5,550 bases of DNA from Betaproteobacteria bacterium (GTDB lineage Bacteria; Pseudomonadota; Gammaproteobacteria; Burkholderiales; Burkholderiaceae_C), in the NCBI GenBank assembly GCA_005884255.1, contig VBDL01000202.1, positions 1 to 5,550 of the forward strand. Direction: 5' to 3'. Made by a program: the position numbers and the translations under genes. Positions 5,494 to 5,550 of the stretch are shown here, one piece after another; position 1 is the stretch's first letter; every line of letters begins with the position of its first letter. The notes under the pieces are model-generated. The model searched no databases. It saw nothing but the letters and a program-made list of their open reading frames with translations, and was not told where the DNA came from.

Positions 5494-5550
5494 ATGACCC
5501 GCCTGACGCCTGTAGACGCCGACTTCGCCGAACGCGTGCGCGATTCCTTT
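5494..5550 (+). CDS. Probable PaaI-type (hotdog-fold) thioesterase, 3'-partial at window edge
   Basis: Only 19 codons are visible (MTRLTPVDADFAERVRDSF) before the window ends. The pattern of a short polar leader, then DF-x-x-RVR-x-SF, resembles the N-terminus of PaaI-family acyl-CoA thioesterases that often sit beside LiuR-type regulators and isovaleryl-CoA dehydrogenase genes in Burkholderiales. No catalytic residue lies in the visible part, so the call rests on this short resemblance and on context. ATG 5494 follows operator B by 18 bases and has no clear Shine-Dalgarno sequence (the preceding bases are C-rich). Another gene of the branched-chain acyl-CoA pathway is the alternative. Confidence 0.5.
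   Translation, partial: MTRLTPVDADFAERVRDSF

Overview
This is GC-rich DNA, with strong G/C preference at third codon positions. Protein sequences, gene order (glyS-gmhB-plsC-ygjP-like) and a LiuR-type regulator beside a likely PaaI-type thioesterase point to a betaproteobacterium of the Burkholderiales, possibly near Comamonadaceae/Sphaerotilaceae. This placement comes from family knowledge; no search was run.

Left block (1-3554, + strand): a tight operon. It starts with the 3' part of glyS (glycyl-tRNA synthetase beta), then gmhB (LPS heptose phosphatase), plsC (acylglycerol-phosphate acyltransferase, TTG start) and a SprT/YgjP-like zinc metallopeptidase. Each stop codon overlaps the next start by 3-4 bases (ATGA, TTGA, ATGA), so the genes are probably translationally coupled. 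glyS is broken near 998-1009. A conserved Ala-Ala-Asn-Lys-Arg-type segment is missing and the frame shifts by +1, so the last ~99 codons lie in another frame. The fit is to a 32-bp deletion. As glyS is normally essential, this is either a real lesion with backup or a sequence/assembly fault.

Middle (3555-3752): a short convergent gap with several small GC-rich hairpins and no clear U-tract terminator.

Right block (3753-5550): an MBL-fold hydrolase on the minus strand diverges from a MerR-family regulator (LiuR-like) on the plus strand, followed by the first 19 codons of a probable PaaI-type thioesterase. Two nearly identical 21-bp ACGT-rich dyads, one between the divergent genes and one before the thioesterase, look like the regulator's operators and define a small regulon, probably for branched-chain acyl-CoA catabolism. 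The MBL gene carries a 66-bp structured, repeat-like palindromic segment read in frame.

The points most worth a second look are the glyS lesion, the sliding-clamp-like motif (QLSLF) on the SprT-like peptidase, the in-frame palindromic element in the MBL gene, and the paired LiuR-type operators. No CRISPR, tRNA, rRNA or insertion sequence was seen.
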